From the NCBI GenBank assembly GCA_951230915.1, contig OX579637.1, forward strand, positions 4,588,001 to 4,652,000: a stretch of 64,000 bases of DNA. The letters run 5' to 3'. Below, piece after piece: positions 46,100 through 58,818 of the stretch. Every line of letters begins with the position of its first letter. Positions within the stretch are counted from its first letter, which is position 1. The notes under the pieces were generated by a model, which was not told where the DNA came from, searched no databases, and saw only the letters and a list, made by a program, of their open reading frames with translations. A program made the position numbers and the translations under genes. Source of the DNA: Antitrichia curtipendula (Eukaryota; Streptophyta; Bryopsida; Hypnales; Leucodontaceae).

Positions 46100-49000
46100 A
46101 CTCTTCCCCTGCGACCTACATCACCAGAACGCCAAGATTCAGATGCCAAGGACTTCAATCACAAGTTCCTCTTCAAGAGAAGGAAACAATCTCACAAGCG
46201 AAAAATATGTCGACGACACTGAAGGCATCCTGAACTACACATGAGTGCGCATATCATTCATAACGACTTCTAACTCTTTATCATATCAATGTCCGACGAG
46301 ACATTCCGATGTCCATGAAGACACAGTGTCTGACTTCGGTGCCAGGCAGTTTGGGGCGCAACATCCCCTGCGCAGACGTTGCACAAAACATGTAAGTGCC
46401 GTGGAATACGTATGCAATAAACACAAACACGTCCAATTGAACATCACGGAGTACCCGGTGCAAGGTTCTAGTAAAACAAAACATTCTCCCGTCACAACCC
46501 TCAACATAGCAAAGTCAAGAGTAATAGTAAGGACTCAGAGGCCATTTCGTGCTTCCATTTCCTATCTCAGTTCTTTTACCACAATAAGTTGCGGAATAAG
46601 AAGCGGAAGGGTGACTTCTTCCGACATCAATGGTGTGTGAATCGCTCAGACTACTGCTGCAGCGAAGATACAAAAGATGAAGGCATTGTCACGGTCACGG
46701 TTGGTAGGATGTTCACTTTGCAGAACTCCTTTGCGGGCGTGACGTCTCGTACTGCACGCTGATGTCCAAATGGACATCACGCCGTATGTGAGGACTAGAA
46801 TTCAGCCCGTATGATGCAACCTGTTACAAGACAAACAATCCTACTATGCACCACTGCACTAATGAGAGAGAACGCGAAGACCCTGCATCCACAAATACAA
46901 CGTCGAGGAAGCCGTCCAGAAATTGGAACGTCAGGAAGCGCCGCTGGAAAGACGAATGCTTCTTTGATTGCGTGCTTCCCCTATACAAAAACCGTGCACC
47001 TGGGTGAAAGTAGTCCCTACCTGCTGCCGCTGCTGCTTGAGGCGCCGCAGTGGCCACCGCAAACCCTCCGCTTGCCAATGCAGCGAAGCCCACCCAGCAC
47101 AACAACAGCAACAAACAATCGTTCAGAAAACATGCGATTGGGGACCGCAATTACACGAAGTGGACGTACTGAAGGACACTACAGCAAAGCGGTGAGGGCA
47201 AGCAGCTCCACAGACAACGCCCAAGGAAGGTGGCGACTGAAAAAACCAACGCCGTGTGTTCCTGTTGACACCCACAGCGAGGGCGCCACTTCCAGGACGG
47301 ATGCGGTTGGATGAAGACTCGACGTCTCCGTCGCCGCCTACCTACGATGAAGGAAATTTATTGGCTCAACAACCATTGCAATTACTTGCAAAAATTCAAA
47401 AAAACGGATCTTGCCAAGGCGACGTCGGCAGCAACGGCAAGCACCCTCTTTGTGAGAACAGTCCTGGAGGGCTAGAGGGCGCCCCACGACGACCCTCCGA
47501 AGGAAGCATCGGAGACGCGCAGACCTCCAAAATCAAAATCCCTCCCACTGTGACGGCGGGCACCCTCTTCGCAACAAGGCACACCTATAGGGCTATAGGG
47601 CGCCCTACGATGACCCTGTCAAGGCTCATTGGAGACACACAGAGGGCCAAAAATCAAAATCCAGCCCACTGTGAAGATTCCTTACGCATTGGAGGCAAAC
47701 ATTGGCAGGCAGGGGGCCGAAAATCAAAATCACGCCCACCGAAGATTCCAGTCGCATTGGAGGCAAACGCTGCAGGCAGGGGCCGCGTGGTCACGGAGAC
47801 AGGGAAACCCTAACGGGATGCTTCTATGCTCCTTGTGCTGTCCTCCGTCGCAGGAATGGGGCGACCACGAGCTCGGGAAACTGGAGTGCGAGGAAGACGG
47901 AAAGAAATTGAACGTCTGCACAAGGGAGGTGCGTCCTACTGCCTCTTCCCTAACCTTGCTAGACTTGCCCTCTTGCACCTCACGTTCGGCAATTGGCGCC
48001 ATCACTCCATCGATGCCTTCTTGCTGCTCGCCGTTGCGCAGACTTTGAGTACGGACACGCGCTTCATCCACTCCGTCCATGGAGGAGGCAACAACAATGC
48101 CGTCTATGAAATTCTCAAATAGGCTTGTGGCTGCACGGTGGCTTTCAGAATTCTCGTTTGCTTGTCCCATTGCCTCTGTTGCAACAAGCGGAACACTATT
48201 CACTTGTTGCACGACTGAACGAAGTAGCATTTCCAAAAGGTTACAAAGAATGAAAGTGCTGACATTTTCATAGCGAAAGCCCCGCAAAGGACAAACGCAT
48301 GCGAGTGTTAGGGTTTTAGGAAGATGAGTAATCAAGAGCACTCTACGCCCGCTGTCCTTGTTCTCTGTGGAAAGTGCAGCCAGAAAAAAATTCCCCAACA
48401 AAGGCTCTCAGATGTCTCCCAAGACATTCGTCCGGACATAGTGATGTTCTTGTAAACATCGTCACGTCCAGAAAATATGTCCTTTACAATAACTTCTGAC
48501 TTCACAAACGTTAGCAGAAGCATTGTCGTATACCTCTTGCCTCTACGTCTAATACAAACCAGCCTATTCTGATGCCTGTAGTGGCTTGAGAGCTTTGTAC
48601 ACCAACGTTACATCAGTCATACGTTTGAGTCCGACCACGTGTCCACTAATTTAAAAAAATACGTGGAAGACTAAGTGGACTTCATGTTGCTACTATTGTT
48701 TTCCACGCAAGTTGGAGTCATTATAACTCTTGTTAGGATCCAATAGTAGGACCTAGAAGCAGGATTTGGAGGACCCGAAAATAATGGGTCTATATCAGGC
48801 GCTGACGTTCATTTTGGAATAATTTCCCCGTTCGAATCTAGGACACCCCTTTCTGCTTCTATTTTAATTTCAGTACCCTTAGTTCAGCTTCAGTGCAATT
48901 TCTCTTGTTTCCAAAAGTGCGCATGTTATGCGATACAATTAGTAGCTCATGTTTCTCGCGATTCACGTCATCCACAAGGACGTTCTCATTGTAAGTTTGA

Positions 49001-49630
49001 TCTATGAAGAAGATAGGTTCCACTGTTTGAATTATTGAATTTTGCATGGGGAAAAATCTCTACAAAGGACTCATTGCGTATCTTGCCCATGATGCAGGCT
49101 TTCTATGGGAGCTACTAATTGCACTCAATTCCACGGGAGGTAAGCAACGATTCAGTCAGTTTAATGGTGAATCCCACGGTACATCAAAGTCGGTGGTGAC
49201 GTCAAGGAAGTAAAATGTACTGTTTGTACCAACATTCTGTTCTCCGCGTGGACATCTTGTTGTCCAAAAGGATGTAAAAAGTGACAGTGTGATAGACGCG
49301 AGGAACATAGATGTTAGTCACTACACAGAATTAGCCTTCAAATTCTATCCACCGTCATCAGTAATGCAGAAATTTCACTCTAAGTCCATAGAGGAGGGCA
49401 ATTACCTGGGTTCATGTGTAGAAGTTCCAATGATTGGAACGTGGAGATGCATTACTAGGAAAGTCTACGTTTGCAAACCTTGCATTATTCATCTTTGTGG
49501 AGTTGTAGAGCATCCAATGCTAATAGACATAACGTGCTATGTTGCAGGGCCAATACGTGAAGAGAAGGGCATGTCATATACTGCTTGGAGAACATGTACT
49601 ACTTCTAATATACGGGGCGTTGAACATTTC
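46100..49630. promoter_or_regulatory. Divergent promoter/5-prime region of the 14.5-kb CACTA
   Basis: It lies between the minus-strand ORF1 and plus-strand TNP2. It contains GATGTCC-type repeats (46290-46800), a GC-rich stretch with repeated units around GGGCGCCCYACGAYGACCCT (about 47479 and 47599) and CAAAATCAAAATC (47400-47790), and telo-box-like AAACCCTAACGG near 47805. A minus-strand frame at 47730-48401 (MGQANENSESHRAATSLFEN) may be an upstream ORF1 exon. I cannot decide among promoter, untranslated exons and coding. Confidence 0.4.
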
Positions 49631-49631
49631 C

Positions 49632-51443
49632 ATGGCTTCTACATCACAGAATGGAGGAGCCCGAATCCGCAGGGACGCAGATGGGCGCGTACTTCGCCAC
49701 ATACCACTTGGGGACCTCATCCTACAGAGGGAGCTCCGGGTAGCAACGGAGTTGCAAATATGTTGCTTCCCATGTCCTTGTGAAAGATGCCATGAATGGG
49801 GACGACGCACCATTCCTGTCATCAGGAAGCACCATGCCCAGTTTGGTAGAGACAAATTTCTTACGAAGTCTATGATAGGTGGTGATCCTCCAGATGGATA
49901 TCCTGCTGATGGCATGTGGGTGGAAGATGAACCTTTCCACGATGACGTTTGGTTAGACGCTAACACCAACGCCTTATACGGAGCCGCTATTGCTGACGGT
50001 GTTGCCTTGGAACCTGCAAATGTTGCTGATGACGCAGATGGCGCACAGGATGTTGACGATGCTCCGATGGATGCACAACATGATGTCCGGAGGCAAGTCA
50101 TGGAGGCATTAGATCGCGGCGACGTACTGCATGCAGAGACCATGGCGGATCCAACTGCCTTGGACAATGAAGATGTCAACACTGAGACCGAGTCTGTTGA
50201 GGACATGCAACATTTGTATCAGCACGCGACAACACCATTATATGAGGGAGCATCCTCAAGTATTTTGTCTGCCACAATCATTATCATGAACATGTGCATA
50301 GTTTTTCGGGTGAGCAACAAGTTTACGAACGAGCTGTTTCAGTATTTGTCATCTGACTTGCTTCCGAAGGCGAACAAGTTGCCGCCTAGTCATTACGAGG
50401 CCAGGAAAATGATTAGGCAACTTGGGTTAGAATACAACAGTATCCACGCTTGTCCAAGTGGATGTGTGTTGTATGAGGAGGGTTATGCGGACTTGAGGTC
50501 TTGTCCCATATTTGGGAAGTCACAATGGCTGGAGGGAAGCAATTCCATACCAGCAAAGGTCATTCGGCATTTTCCGCTCATACCTAGGGTGCGACGCATG
50601 TTCTGGTCTTTGGAGCTAGCTCAGATGCTAACCGGATGGACAAAGCACGTCAGCAATGACGGCATCATGTGCTCAGTCGTGGACAGCCCTGCATGGAAGC
50701 ATGTTGACAGCGACGCTGTTTTTGACAACTTTGGTGCTGATAACAGGAACCTGCGTCTAGCACTAGCATTGGATGGTGTAAATCCTTTCAAATTGAGCAA
50801 CACGAATTGATCTACATGGCCTGTGCTCATTTTGGTTTTTAATTTTGAGCCATGGTTTGTAACAAAGAAGTTCTTCGTGTCATTGACTCTATTGATTTCC
50901 GGGAAGTAGTCTCCAACTTCAAAGAACATCAATGTGTTTCTACGACCACTGTTGCGTGAGTTGCATGCGCTATGGGAGGGTGTGGTAGCGAATGACTTCT
51001 CCCAACCAGAAGGCTCTCGACAATTCCGAGTGCGAGGGTTCCTTTTGTGGACTATTTCTGACTTCCCTGCATACGGTCTCATCTCACGTCTGTGTTGCAA
51101 GGGGTACAAGGGGTGTCCTTGTTGTGGCCCTGCCACAGAAGCTAGAATGGCAAAGACGGGCGACGTCCGTGCAAATTGGACCACGAGAGGGTCCAAAATT
51201 GTATACGGTGGGATACGCAGGTACTTGAATCGGCACCACCCATATCGCCAAAATCGTTGATTCAATGGGCAAACAGAAAATCGATTTAGACCAGCTCCCA
51301 TGACCGGGCAAGATGTCATTCGTTACGCAGCTTGGCGGCAATCGTATTTGGAATTGGGTGGAAAGGAAGATGCTAAGGATGACCCCGTGCATGTCACCGG
51401 GGTGAAACAACTGAGTGCTCTATACAAACTATCATATTGGCAG
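49632..51443 (+). pseudogene. TNP2-type CACTA transposase, exon 1
   Basis: One frame from ATG 49632 with TGA 50808, TAG 50907 and TGA 51258. It encodes the family's N-terminal finger (CCFPCPCERCHEWG), an acidic linker, then the Transposase_21/TNP2 core: LLPKANKLPPSHYEARKMIR, LGLEYNSIHACPSGCVLYEE, RHFPLIPRVRRMFWS, VDSPAWKHVD, NLRLALALDGVNPF, STWPVLILVFN and LLWTISDFPAYG, ending LYKLSYWQ|GTCAGT. TNP2 proteins bind CACTA ends and catalyse excision. The stops fit C-to-T decay (such as CGA to TGA). Confidence 0.85.
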
Positions 51444-51751
51444 GTCAGTAGCGTTACATGTACCATTTCTGGCCTGCAAAAGGATCACATCATTTTGTTT
51501 CTTGATTTTTTGCTGTCTACACAGACATCTAAGTGTAATGTGCATTGACAATATGGACGTCACGTCTCCACTGAACTTATTGAGAATGACATTTCCGTCA
51601 ACATGACCTTGTATTTGCAGACGTTTCTGTTATACCAGAACGTAACACTCAGTACGTCTATTCACGTAGCCATTGATAGTGAAACTCTGTGATGTGCGTG
51701 TACGTGGACGTACATGGCACACTTTTCATAGTACTCATGTCTGTGATGCAG

Positions 51752-52099
51752 TTCCTATTGGAATGCCACATACTGGACGTGATGCACTGCGAAAAGAATT
51801 TGTGCGAAAACATAGTGAAGATGTTGTTGGCTGTGAATGATAACCCTGGAAGCCGCGTTGATGCACAAGACCTCGGAATTTGTGAGGAGCAATGGCTGCA
51901 AGATCTACGACGTCGACAAGATGATTACTATATGCCGCACGCACCATACGTCATGACAACAATAGAACGCAACGAGTTCATGGATATAGTGTCCAATATA
52001 CGCACTCCAATAAACTATGCGGGTCCCATTTCCAAACGCTTTAAGGACGGTAAATTGCAGTACATGAAGACCCACGACTACCACGTTCTCATGCAACAA
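51752..52099 (+). CDS. TNP2 transposase, exon 2
   Basis: Acceptor TGATGCAG (51751), donor CAACAA|GTAAGT (52100). It encodes the family block LECHILDVMHCEKNLCENIV, then MPHAPYVMTTIERNEF, then FKDGKLQYMKTHDYHVLMQQ, without internal stops. The H-x-x-D-x-M-H-x-x-K-N segment is highly typical of TNP2. Confidence 0.8.
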
Positions 52100-52474
52100 G
52101 TAAGTCACCTCATCCAGCATGGTTTATTAATTCCAAATAAGTGGGAGCACCTGTTGTTGCACACAAATGCACTGAATTCCCTCAATTGCGGTGCGTCTTG
52201 TGTCCATTTGAAGAGCGTCAAAATGTCTTTGCGGACAGCTATGTGTCTGGAACTAAAAACATGCTATGTTTTCATGGACATTGTAATGGGGTCTACGACG
52301 TTTTTCAGGACAAATGATGTCTTTATCAGATGTCTAGCAGAGAATATACAGGTAATACATCAGCATAGACTCTATAAATTCTACCTTCAGTGTCAAGACT
52401 CAGAAGTACGTTGCTGTGGAATCAGAATCCATCCAACTCATAACTGACTTGCGTATCTGTTGATTTCATCCCAG

Positions 52475-53028
52475 ATTCTGCCGGTGGCAGTTCGGAACAT
52501 TCTGGACGAAGAAGTGCGTTTGGCAATTATAAAAATGAGCAGAGTCTTCCAGAGATTATGTGAGAAGGACGTAAGGGAGGCCGACAAGGACGACCTCATG
52601 TAGGACGTCATCATGGCAACATGCTTAATTGAGAAAGAGTTCCCCACGACGTTTTTGAATATCATGACACATCTGCCGGTGCACCTTGTAGAACAACTGT
52701 TTGTTTGTGGTCCTATGCATTGTAGGTGGATGTATCCCATAGAGCGGTATATGAAGACTTTAAAGGACTATGTCCGGACGTATGCACGTCCGGAAGGAAG
52801 CATAGCAGAGGGATACAGAAATGAAGAGACATTGGGCTTCTGCACAGAGTACATGAGAGAGTATGAAGGGACAGCAGAACGCTTCTGGGATCCAGACGAA
52901 GACCCAGTCATGAATGACAAGGTGATACGATGTAGGGCACCTCAGCAACGTCAAATGTCAGACAAAGTGCGTTCACATGCTCATGCATTTGTCATCGACA
53001 ATCCCCCGTATTTAGAAGCTTGGCGGCA
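52475..53028 (+). pseudogene. TNP2 transposase, exon 3 (DUF4218)
   Basis: Acceptor CATCCCAG (52474), donor GGCGGCA|GTAAGT. A single TAG at 52601 splits ILPVAVRNILDEEVRLAIIK from the DUF4218 signature EKEFPTTFLNIMTHLPVHLV, CGPMHCRWMYPIERYMKTLK, YARPEGSIAEGY. The intron before it is absent in the TNP2 copy at 58819-59714. Confidence 0.8.
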
Positions 53029-53240
53029 GTAAGTCATCCAATGACCTGAATAATGCCTTCGAAGACATGAAGTGTATGTCTGTGCATGTACATCTGTTGC
53101 AAAGTACATGCCCTTGCTGCTTTGACATACATGAGGAAGATAGAGCTCCTGGACCCTAGCACGCACGTGAGCTATAGTTTGCTGCAAAAGTTCTACATTT
53201 TTTTGGTGAGAAGCCCACTTTTTTTCTCCTTGTGGTGCAG

Positions 53241-54075
53241 GGAGTACATTGCAGCAAAGAGCCAAAGGTGGGAGGCACGCGAAGCTTCTCGTCGACAGTT
53301 GAGGCGCTCTCATCCACGTCAAACCGTTAGGTACCCCCCCGAATTGAGCGACATAGCCCCTTTTGCAGAGTGGTTGACTATTGTCGTCAAGGAAGCGGAA
53401 CGTACCGGATGTGTAGTGGAAGATGACGTCATGCAGTACTCCTAGCCTCCCGAACGTCATGCAACATGTCATCGTCAGATGTATAGTCATGGTATGCACT
53501 TCCGCGTCCGCAGCTCTGAACAGGGGCTTGTCACACGCGACTCAGGTGTGGTATCAAGCTTCACCCGTCAACTTCGTTGGAGTCTTCACAACGGGAGGCT
53601 AGTAGAAGCCACGCAAGACTATGTGGGGTACATAGAGGAAATATTGGTTCTGGACTATTGAAACCATTGCGTTACAGTGCTTTTGTGTGATTGGGTGAGT
53701 GGGACACGTGGTGCTCGATTTCCAAGCATTGAACGCGATAGACATGGCTTCAGCTTGGCAAACTTCAATCACTTAGACGGAAAGGTACACGCCGATTCAT
53801 TTGCCTTTCCCCTGCACTGCCAACAAGTATTCTTCTCCGATGATCCACATCGACGTGGATGGAAGGTGGTATGCCAAACAGATGTCCGTGGAAAACGAAG
53901 AGTGGTAGGTGCCGCACAGAACACACCAGACATAGATCAGTTGCATAACGACAACAACTACGCAGGCTTGCATCCACAAGTGCGAGAGATGGACCCTCGT
54001 CGGCATCTCGTAGAGAACGATACGGACTACAGAGACGTGCTAGGCGACATAGCTGGTTCAGACGATGAATTCTAG
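53241..54075 (+). pseudogene. TNP2 transposase, last exon (DUF4216)
   Basis: Acceptor TGGTGCAG (53240). One frame to TAG 54073, interrupted by TAG 53443 and TGA 53659. It encodes FRVRSSEQGLVTRDSGVVSS, VGYIEEILVLDY, then VTVLLCDWVSGTRG and DSFAFPLHCQQVFFSDDPHR with GWKVV, the DUF4216 pattern at the C-terminus of TNP2 transposases. The acidic end (VLGDIAGSDDEF) is also typical. Confidence 0.8.
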
Positions 54076-54639
54076 CATGCGCATGCTTGCTAGAAGTGGC
54101 CACGGACATCCTTGCGGCCGGTAGGATGTTAGTAACGGGGTTCTTCATTGTTGATGTCAATGTCTGATGCTCGAAGCAACATTGTCTTGTAAGTTGAGGA
54201 CAACGACACTTGTGACTAATGATGTCCATGGACATGCTTCTCACGTCATAAATGTGAACAAGGTTTCTTGCATGAAGTATACATTGCCATGTTAGGTGAC
54301 AATGCATACATGGAGGGTCCATGCCGCTTTTGCATGTCTCTTAACCACATGATGATATGAAGCACTGGAAGGCATTCCGTATGCTGTGAGGAATTCATGA
54401 CACCTATAGAGTGTATGAAGTAGCGAATTACTTATTTGAACACAAACTTCAAAGATGTGACAACACAGAGGTTTATAGGGAAGGAAATCACACTTAGTTC
54501 AAGAGGATTGCTATCAAATGTAATAGTACCCTTGAACTTGCGTTCGTCAGATGCAACATCCACAGAAATATATCCAAAAATATTAACTTTATCTGATAGA
54601 CATAGAAATGTCAAAATGACCAGACAAATATCATAGTAG

Positions 54640-54705
54640 ACATTGGATGTCAATTTACAAACATCAGGTGTTCTGTCCAAGGCATCAGAGAAAACACTGT
54701 TTTCT
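54640..54705 (+). repeat. Degenerate internal copy of the CACTA right terminus
   Basis: ACATCAGGTGTTCTGTCC...AAAACACTGTTTTCTTCTA closely follows the real right end at 56500-56581 but has lost the final CTAGTG. It may mark the original 3-prime end of the TNP2-bearing element, or a partial end duplication. Confidence 0.6.
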
Positions 54706-54779
54706 TCTATCTCGCAAAAGTGCTATAGGGAAAAAAATAATGTGAAAAAGAAGTGTCCTAAATCCTAAATGGAAATGTC

Positions 54780-55420
54780 TTTCAAAAACAAATGTTGTGC
54801 AAAAAAGAAAGGTTGTTTTCACCTAAAACCGTTGGGATCTGTATTCCCAAAAAATTGTGATGAAGAAATACCCTTGAAGATGTAAACCTGTGTGTAATAA
54901 TATAAAAAAAAAAAGGATGAAACAGAAGTACCCTTTTAACACAGACCAAAGTTCCTTCATGAAAAAAATAGGGTGAGAAAAAAAAAATGTGATAAAATAA
55001 CCCCTTGAAGATGTAAACCAATGAATGTTAATAAATAAAAGTGAGAAAAGAAATTCATGTATCACCAAAATCAAAGTGTTTTTAAAAAAAAAATTGGAGT
55101 GTGAAAACGAAAAATCTGAAATTCACCTAACCCATTGGAATCTTAAAAAGAAAAATTTGCCAAAGAATTACGTTGAAGATGTAAACCAAATTAAGGGTTC
55201 TAGCAGGAAGAGAAGGTGAAGGCAAAATTCACAAATGACATAAACCATAGCTTTGCATTTTTTATTCTTCCAATGTCAAAAAAAAAACTAATTTTCACCT
55301 AACCCATTCAAGTCTTTACAGAAGAAAATGTAAAAAAAAAAAGATCGTTTAAGATGTAAAGCAAATTGTCTATGTAGGAAAAACGTGAAAAAGAAATGTA
55401 CTTCTCACCTTTGAGAAAAA
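54780..55420. repeat. A-rich degenerate tandem repeat, period about 170 bp
   Basis: TTGAAGATGTAAACC recurs near 54870, 55003, 55171 and (changed) 55345. TTCACCTAACCCATT recurs near 54818, 55122 and 55293. Long A-runs separate them. No coding capacity. Confidence 0.7.
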
Positions 55421-56581
55421 GTCTTTCTCAAAGTTTGTTGGACAATGTCATGGCGCAATAACGTGTTCATCATAGGGGGACAGAGCGTGCATCCTGTTGG
55501 AAGTTGTAAACAAATAAGGTAGCAAACTTCAAAAAAGCCCATCAAGAGCTAGCTCCATCAATTCCAGGTAGTTTAAATGTAGGACACGCAAAGGAAAAAC
55601 CTGTTAGATGATGACAGAGTAGCAAGTACAAGTTCTACATGATACGTGACCATAAATCTCTTACGAGAGAACAAGAGAAATATTTTGCAGAAGCCTACAT
55701 TCACAAAAGAAACCTAAACCTTGGAGAAGAACTTGTAGAAGTACACTTCGAAAGGGTGCTTGCACCCATGCGGTGCACAGTTGTAGTAGAATAGAAACAG
55801 GTTAAGAATTTGAATGAATGTAGTAGCATGCGGATTTCAATCTTATTCATTGGGGACTATAGGAATTACCCAGTGAACTCTTCCAAAGTACACCGATTAG
55901 CAAACTTTTCAAAGAATACTCAAATGTTTTGCCGTCTGAGTTGTCATCAAGTACAACTTCCGTATGTCACGCTGGACACCCATGGAACTCTCAGATGTCC
56001 AAATAGACAACATGATCTCACATTGCATGTCCCTTTGGACACTCAACAAAACATAATGACGTCTTATTGGACGTCATCAGAGGAAATCGCGTTTTATGGC
56101 GACGATGACGTGGCACAGTTGACGAGGCATATCGCATTAGCATTTCCCACCGGTTTTCAACATGACGTACACGTCACCTGCCACGTTATCCATATTTTTC
56201 TGGCGCCCTGCCCGGACGCTGCCCTTCTCAATTTTTTCTATTTCGGGCAGCAGTTTCCAATATTGCAAATCTGATTTACAAAATTGGAGCAGCTGACGTG
56301 GCAGTTCCTAAGTTTCCGGACGTCCACTCAAACATTCTTGACATCGGTCATCATGTCCGCAGAAACAAAGACGTCTGCAATAATACGCCACGCATTTTCG
56401 GTAAATTCTCGGATGTCTAACGCGACATCCCTGAAATTCTACCCCAAATTGTCCATGTTTGTACTTGGACATGTAGATGTCCAAGTAAACATTCAAACAT
56501 CACAGTAGACATCCGATGTTCGACAACAGACATCAGGTGTTCTTGCTGAGACATCAAAAAAAACACGGTTTTCTTCTAGTG
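55420..56581. repeat. Right arm of the 14.5-kb CACTA with subterminal GATGTCC repeats
   Basis: GATGTCC/GGACATC-type motifs increase towards the terminus (55960-56570). Short frames here are by-products. Confidence 0.6.
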
Positions 56582-56786
56582 TAGGGAATGGGTCTTGGAA
56601 ATGTACCCAAGTTGTCTGTAAACGTCTTTTCATGTAGTTATTGTTGTTAGATTGTACTCTGTACATAAGGATGATGTCGCTATTTTTTCCTACTCACATT
56701 GTGTATTCTCGAAGACTTTGAGGCAGTGGACCATGTTGTCTGAGTATGCCAACAGTATAGGGTTCTGACAACATATTGTACTCGTA

Positions 56787-56987
56787 ATGCAAAATCCAGT
56801 GAAAATGAGGCCAGATCGATTACATCAAGCGTATCATATAGAGCGGGCAATGGTAGCTCGACAAGGCATCAACATGTACCCTTGTGGCTGTCAAAAATGC
56901 CATAGCTTCAAGATACAAACGGTGGAACTTGTTGAAACCCACAATCTCAAATATGGACGTGATAAAAAATTGGAAGAACCTCTTATT
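56787..56987 (+). CDS. TNP2 transposase of the 44-kb CACTA, exon 1
   Basis: ATG 56787 opens MQNPVKMRPDRLHQAYHIER, then the Cys finger YPCGCQKCHSFK and a helical stretch, ending PLI|GTAAGT. It is similar in layout to the first part of the TNP2 at 49632. Confidence 0.6.
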
Positions 56988-57260
56988 GTAAGTGTTGGAG
57001 TCATTGCATGTAATGTCACATTTTTTGTTGTCTTCATTTGAAGGAAGTCATCGGCGCTTGCATTTCAACAGTCTTGAGTGCAATGACCTAGTGGACTGTA
57101 ATTACTTACAAAGAAGTTGTGAAGTAGTTGCGGGCACTCACTGTCATGACTTCTAAGTTATTTTTGATGACAGAATAGAAACTTTGTTGACTGGTGCTTC
57201 AAATTCATGTACTCTTATAAATGATGAAAAGTTGGCCGAACATTTCTTTCCTATTGCAAG

Positions 57261-58508
57261 GAAAATGCAATGCCAGAGGACGATAATGGAGAGTGTGCAC
57301 CTACAGCAGCAGAGGAAGTTTGTGAATACGACCAGTACTTTGATGCAGTGAACTTTGACAGTTTCAAGAAAGCACCGCCTAACAGAGAAGTGAACTTTGA
57401 AGACATGGCCCACAATTACTTTGCACGGGCGGATGAAATTCACCAACAATTTGTGGAACAAGAAGACATCTCTTTTGAATTTGATGACTTGTCCTCAGAG
57501 GCAGATGAAGGAGACCAAACAAGTGTGATGGAGGAAATACTACGTGAGGCGGCAAAGCCGTTGTATCATGGCTCCAATAGCAATAGGTTGCAATTTAGCA
57601 TAATTTTGATGTCATTGACTACTTTGTATGGGTCAAGAACAGTTCCACTTCGAGTATTGAGGTACTTTTCATTAATTAAAAGGTTGAGGAGGATGTTCAG
57701 ATGTCCTGAACTTTCCAAACACATAACATGGCACTCAAAAAATCACTCTCAAGACGGGAAGATGAGGTCCGATGTGGATAGTGAGCAATGGCGTTTTGTC
57801 GAAGAAAAATTCCCAAACTTCAGCAGAGGAGCTAGGAACCTTCGAATGGGCTTGTCTTTGGATGGAGTCAATCCACATGGCTCACTGTCTTCAAAGCATT
57901 CAGTTTGGCCAGTCATGATGGTTCTATACAACTTGCCTCTTTATCTCCTAACTAAATGTTTCTTCATTTGTCTGACTATGATCATTCCAGGTCCAAACTC
58001 TCCTACGGAAGAAAACATTGACATTTATTTACAACCACTTGTGCACGAATTGAAGAAACTTTGGACAGGGGTTCCAGCAATGGACATGTCGGAACCTGTA
58101 GGTTCTACTCAGCACTTCAACATGCGAGGCATGTTATTATGGGCCATTCATGACTTTCCAGCATATATTCTTTTTTCAGGTCAAGCAGGGAAAGGATATG
58201 CAGGGTGTCCGGTTTGCGGAGAGGGAACAGCAAGTGAGTACTCTGTGGAGGCGTTCAAAACTGTATACTTGGAGAACCAAAGGTGGTTGAAGCAAAATCA
58301 CCGATAGAGAAGTGCACGAGCTACATTCAATGGACATCCGAACCATGATTCCGCACCTCCTCGACAATCTGGTGAGAGAATTATACAACGTGGTGCTTGG
58401 AGAGAGTCTTATTTACAATGCAGTGGTCGACGTAATTCAGAACATGATCCTGTCAAAAGCACCGGAGTTAAGAGAGTCAGTATTCTCTTCAAATTTCCAT
58501 ACTGGAAG
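57261..58508 (+). pseudogene. TNP2 transposase of the 44-kb CACTA, exon 2, with internal deletion
   Basis: Acceptor TTGCAAG (57260), donor ACTGGAAG|GTAAGT. An acidic linker leads to PLYHGSNSNRLQF, then jumps directly to RTVPLRVLRYFSLIKRLRRM, RNLRMGLSLDGVNPHGSLSS, HSVWPVMMVLYNLP and LLWAIHDFPAY. Compared with the other TNP2 copy, about 75 residues (the LLPxxNxLPxSxYEA to CPxxxCVL block) are missing in frame, so the core is incomplete. TAG 58305 also interrupts. Likely inactive. Confidence 0.75.
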
Positions 58509-58818
58509 GTAAGTCTTGATTTTGTATGGACATATATTTAGTGGATGTTTTGAGGAGAGGACTGAGGTGTCAAAAGTTGCTCCACTCTTTTTTCAAAGGG
58601 CACGTAGGTAGTGCCAAAGGTCTAAAAAGATCTAAGAATTTTGAAGTGCAATGGTATTTCAGTTCATGTTTGTCAATTTGAAGTGAAGGTCGCCTTGGGT
58701 TTGCCATTGAAGTTTGTGTTTGGCTATCCTTGTCCTTTTCGAAAGTGAAAGGTCCAATGCAAAATCATGCTGTTTAATTATATGATTAATTGATTGGGAT
58801 TTCCCTTGGTGATTGAAG

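Larger units (their letters stand above)
42065..56581 (+). mobile_element. 14.5-kb CACTA transposon with perfect termini
   Basis: The 21-bp terminal inverted repeats are identical (starting CACTAGAAGAAAA at 42065; complement ending 56581) and flanked by TAG on both sides (42062-42064 and 56582-56584). Both ends, and the centre, are rich in GATGTCC/GGACATC-type repeats (42100-43400, 45530-45710, 46290-46800, 55960-56570). Gene content: minus-strand ORF1 (about 43544-46070, possibly from 48400) and plus-strand TNP2 (49632-54075). It sits inside the 44-kb CACTA. Perfect ends but broken genes point to movement with transposase supplied in trans. Confidence 0.9.

Noticed and set aside
47256..48048. 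Plus-strand frames of 140-185 codons in the GC-rich repeat block
   Set aside because: They run through the repeated GGGCGCCC/CAAAATC units in two frames, lie in the divergent promoter region and match nothing I recognise.
54782..55074. Phe-rich minus-strand peptides
   Set aside because: They are the reverse translation of A-runs in the tandem repeat.
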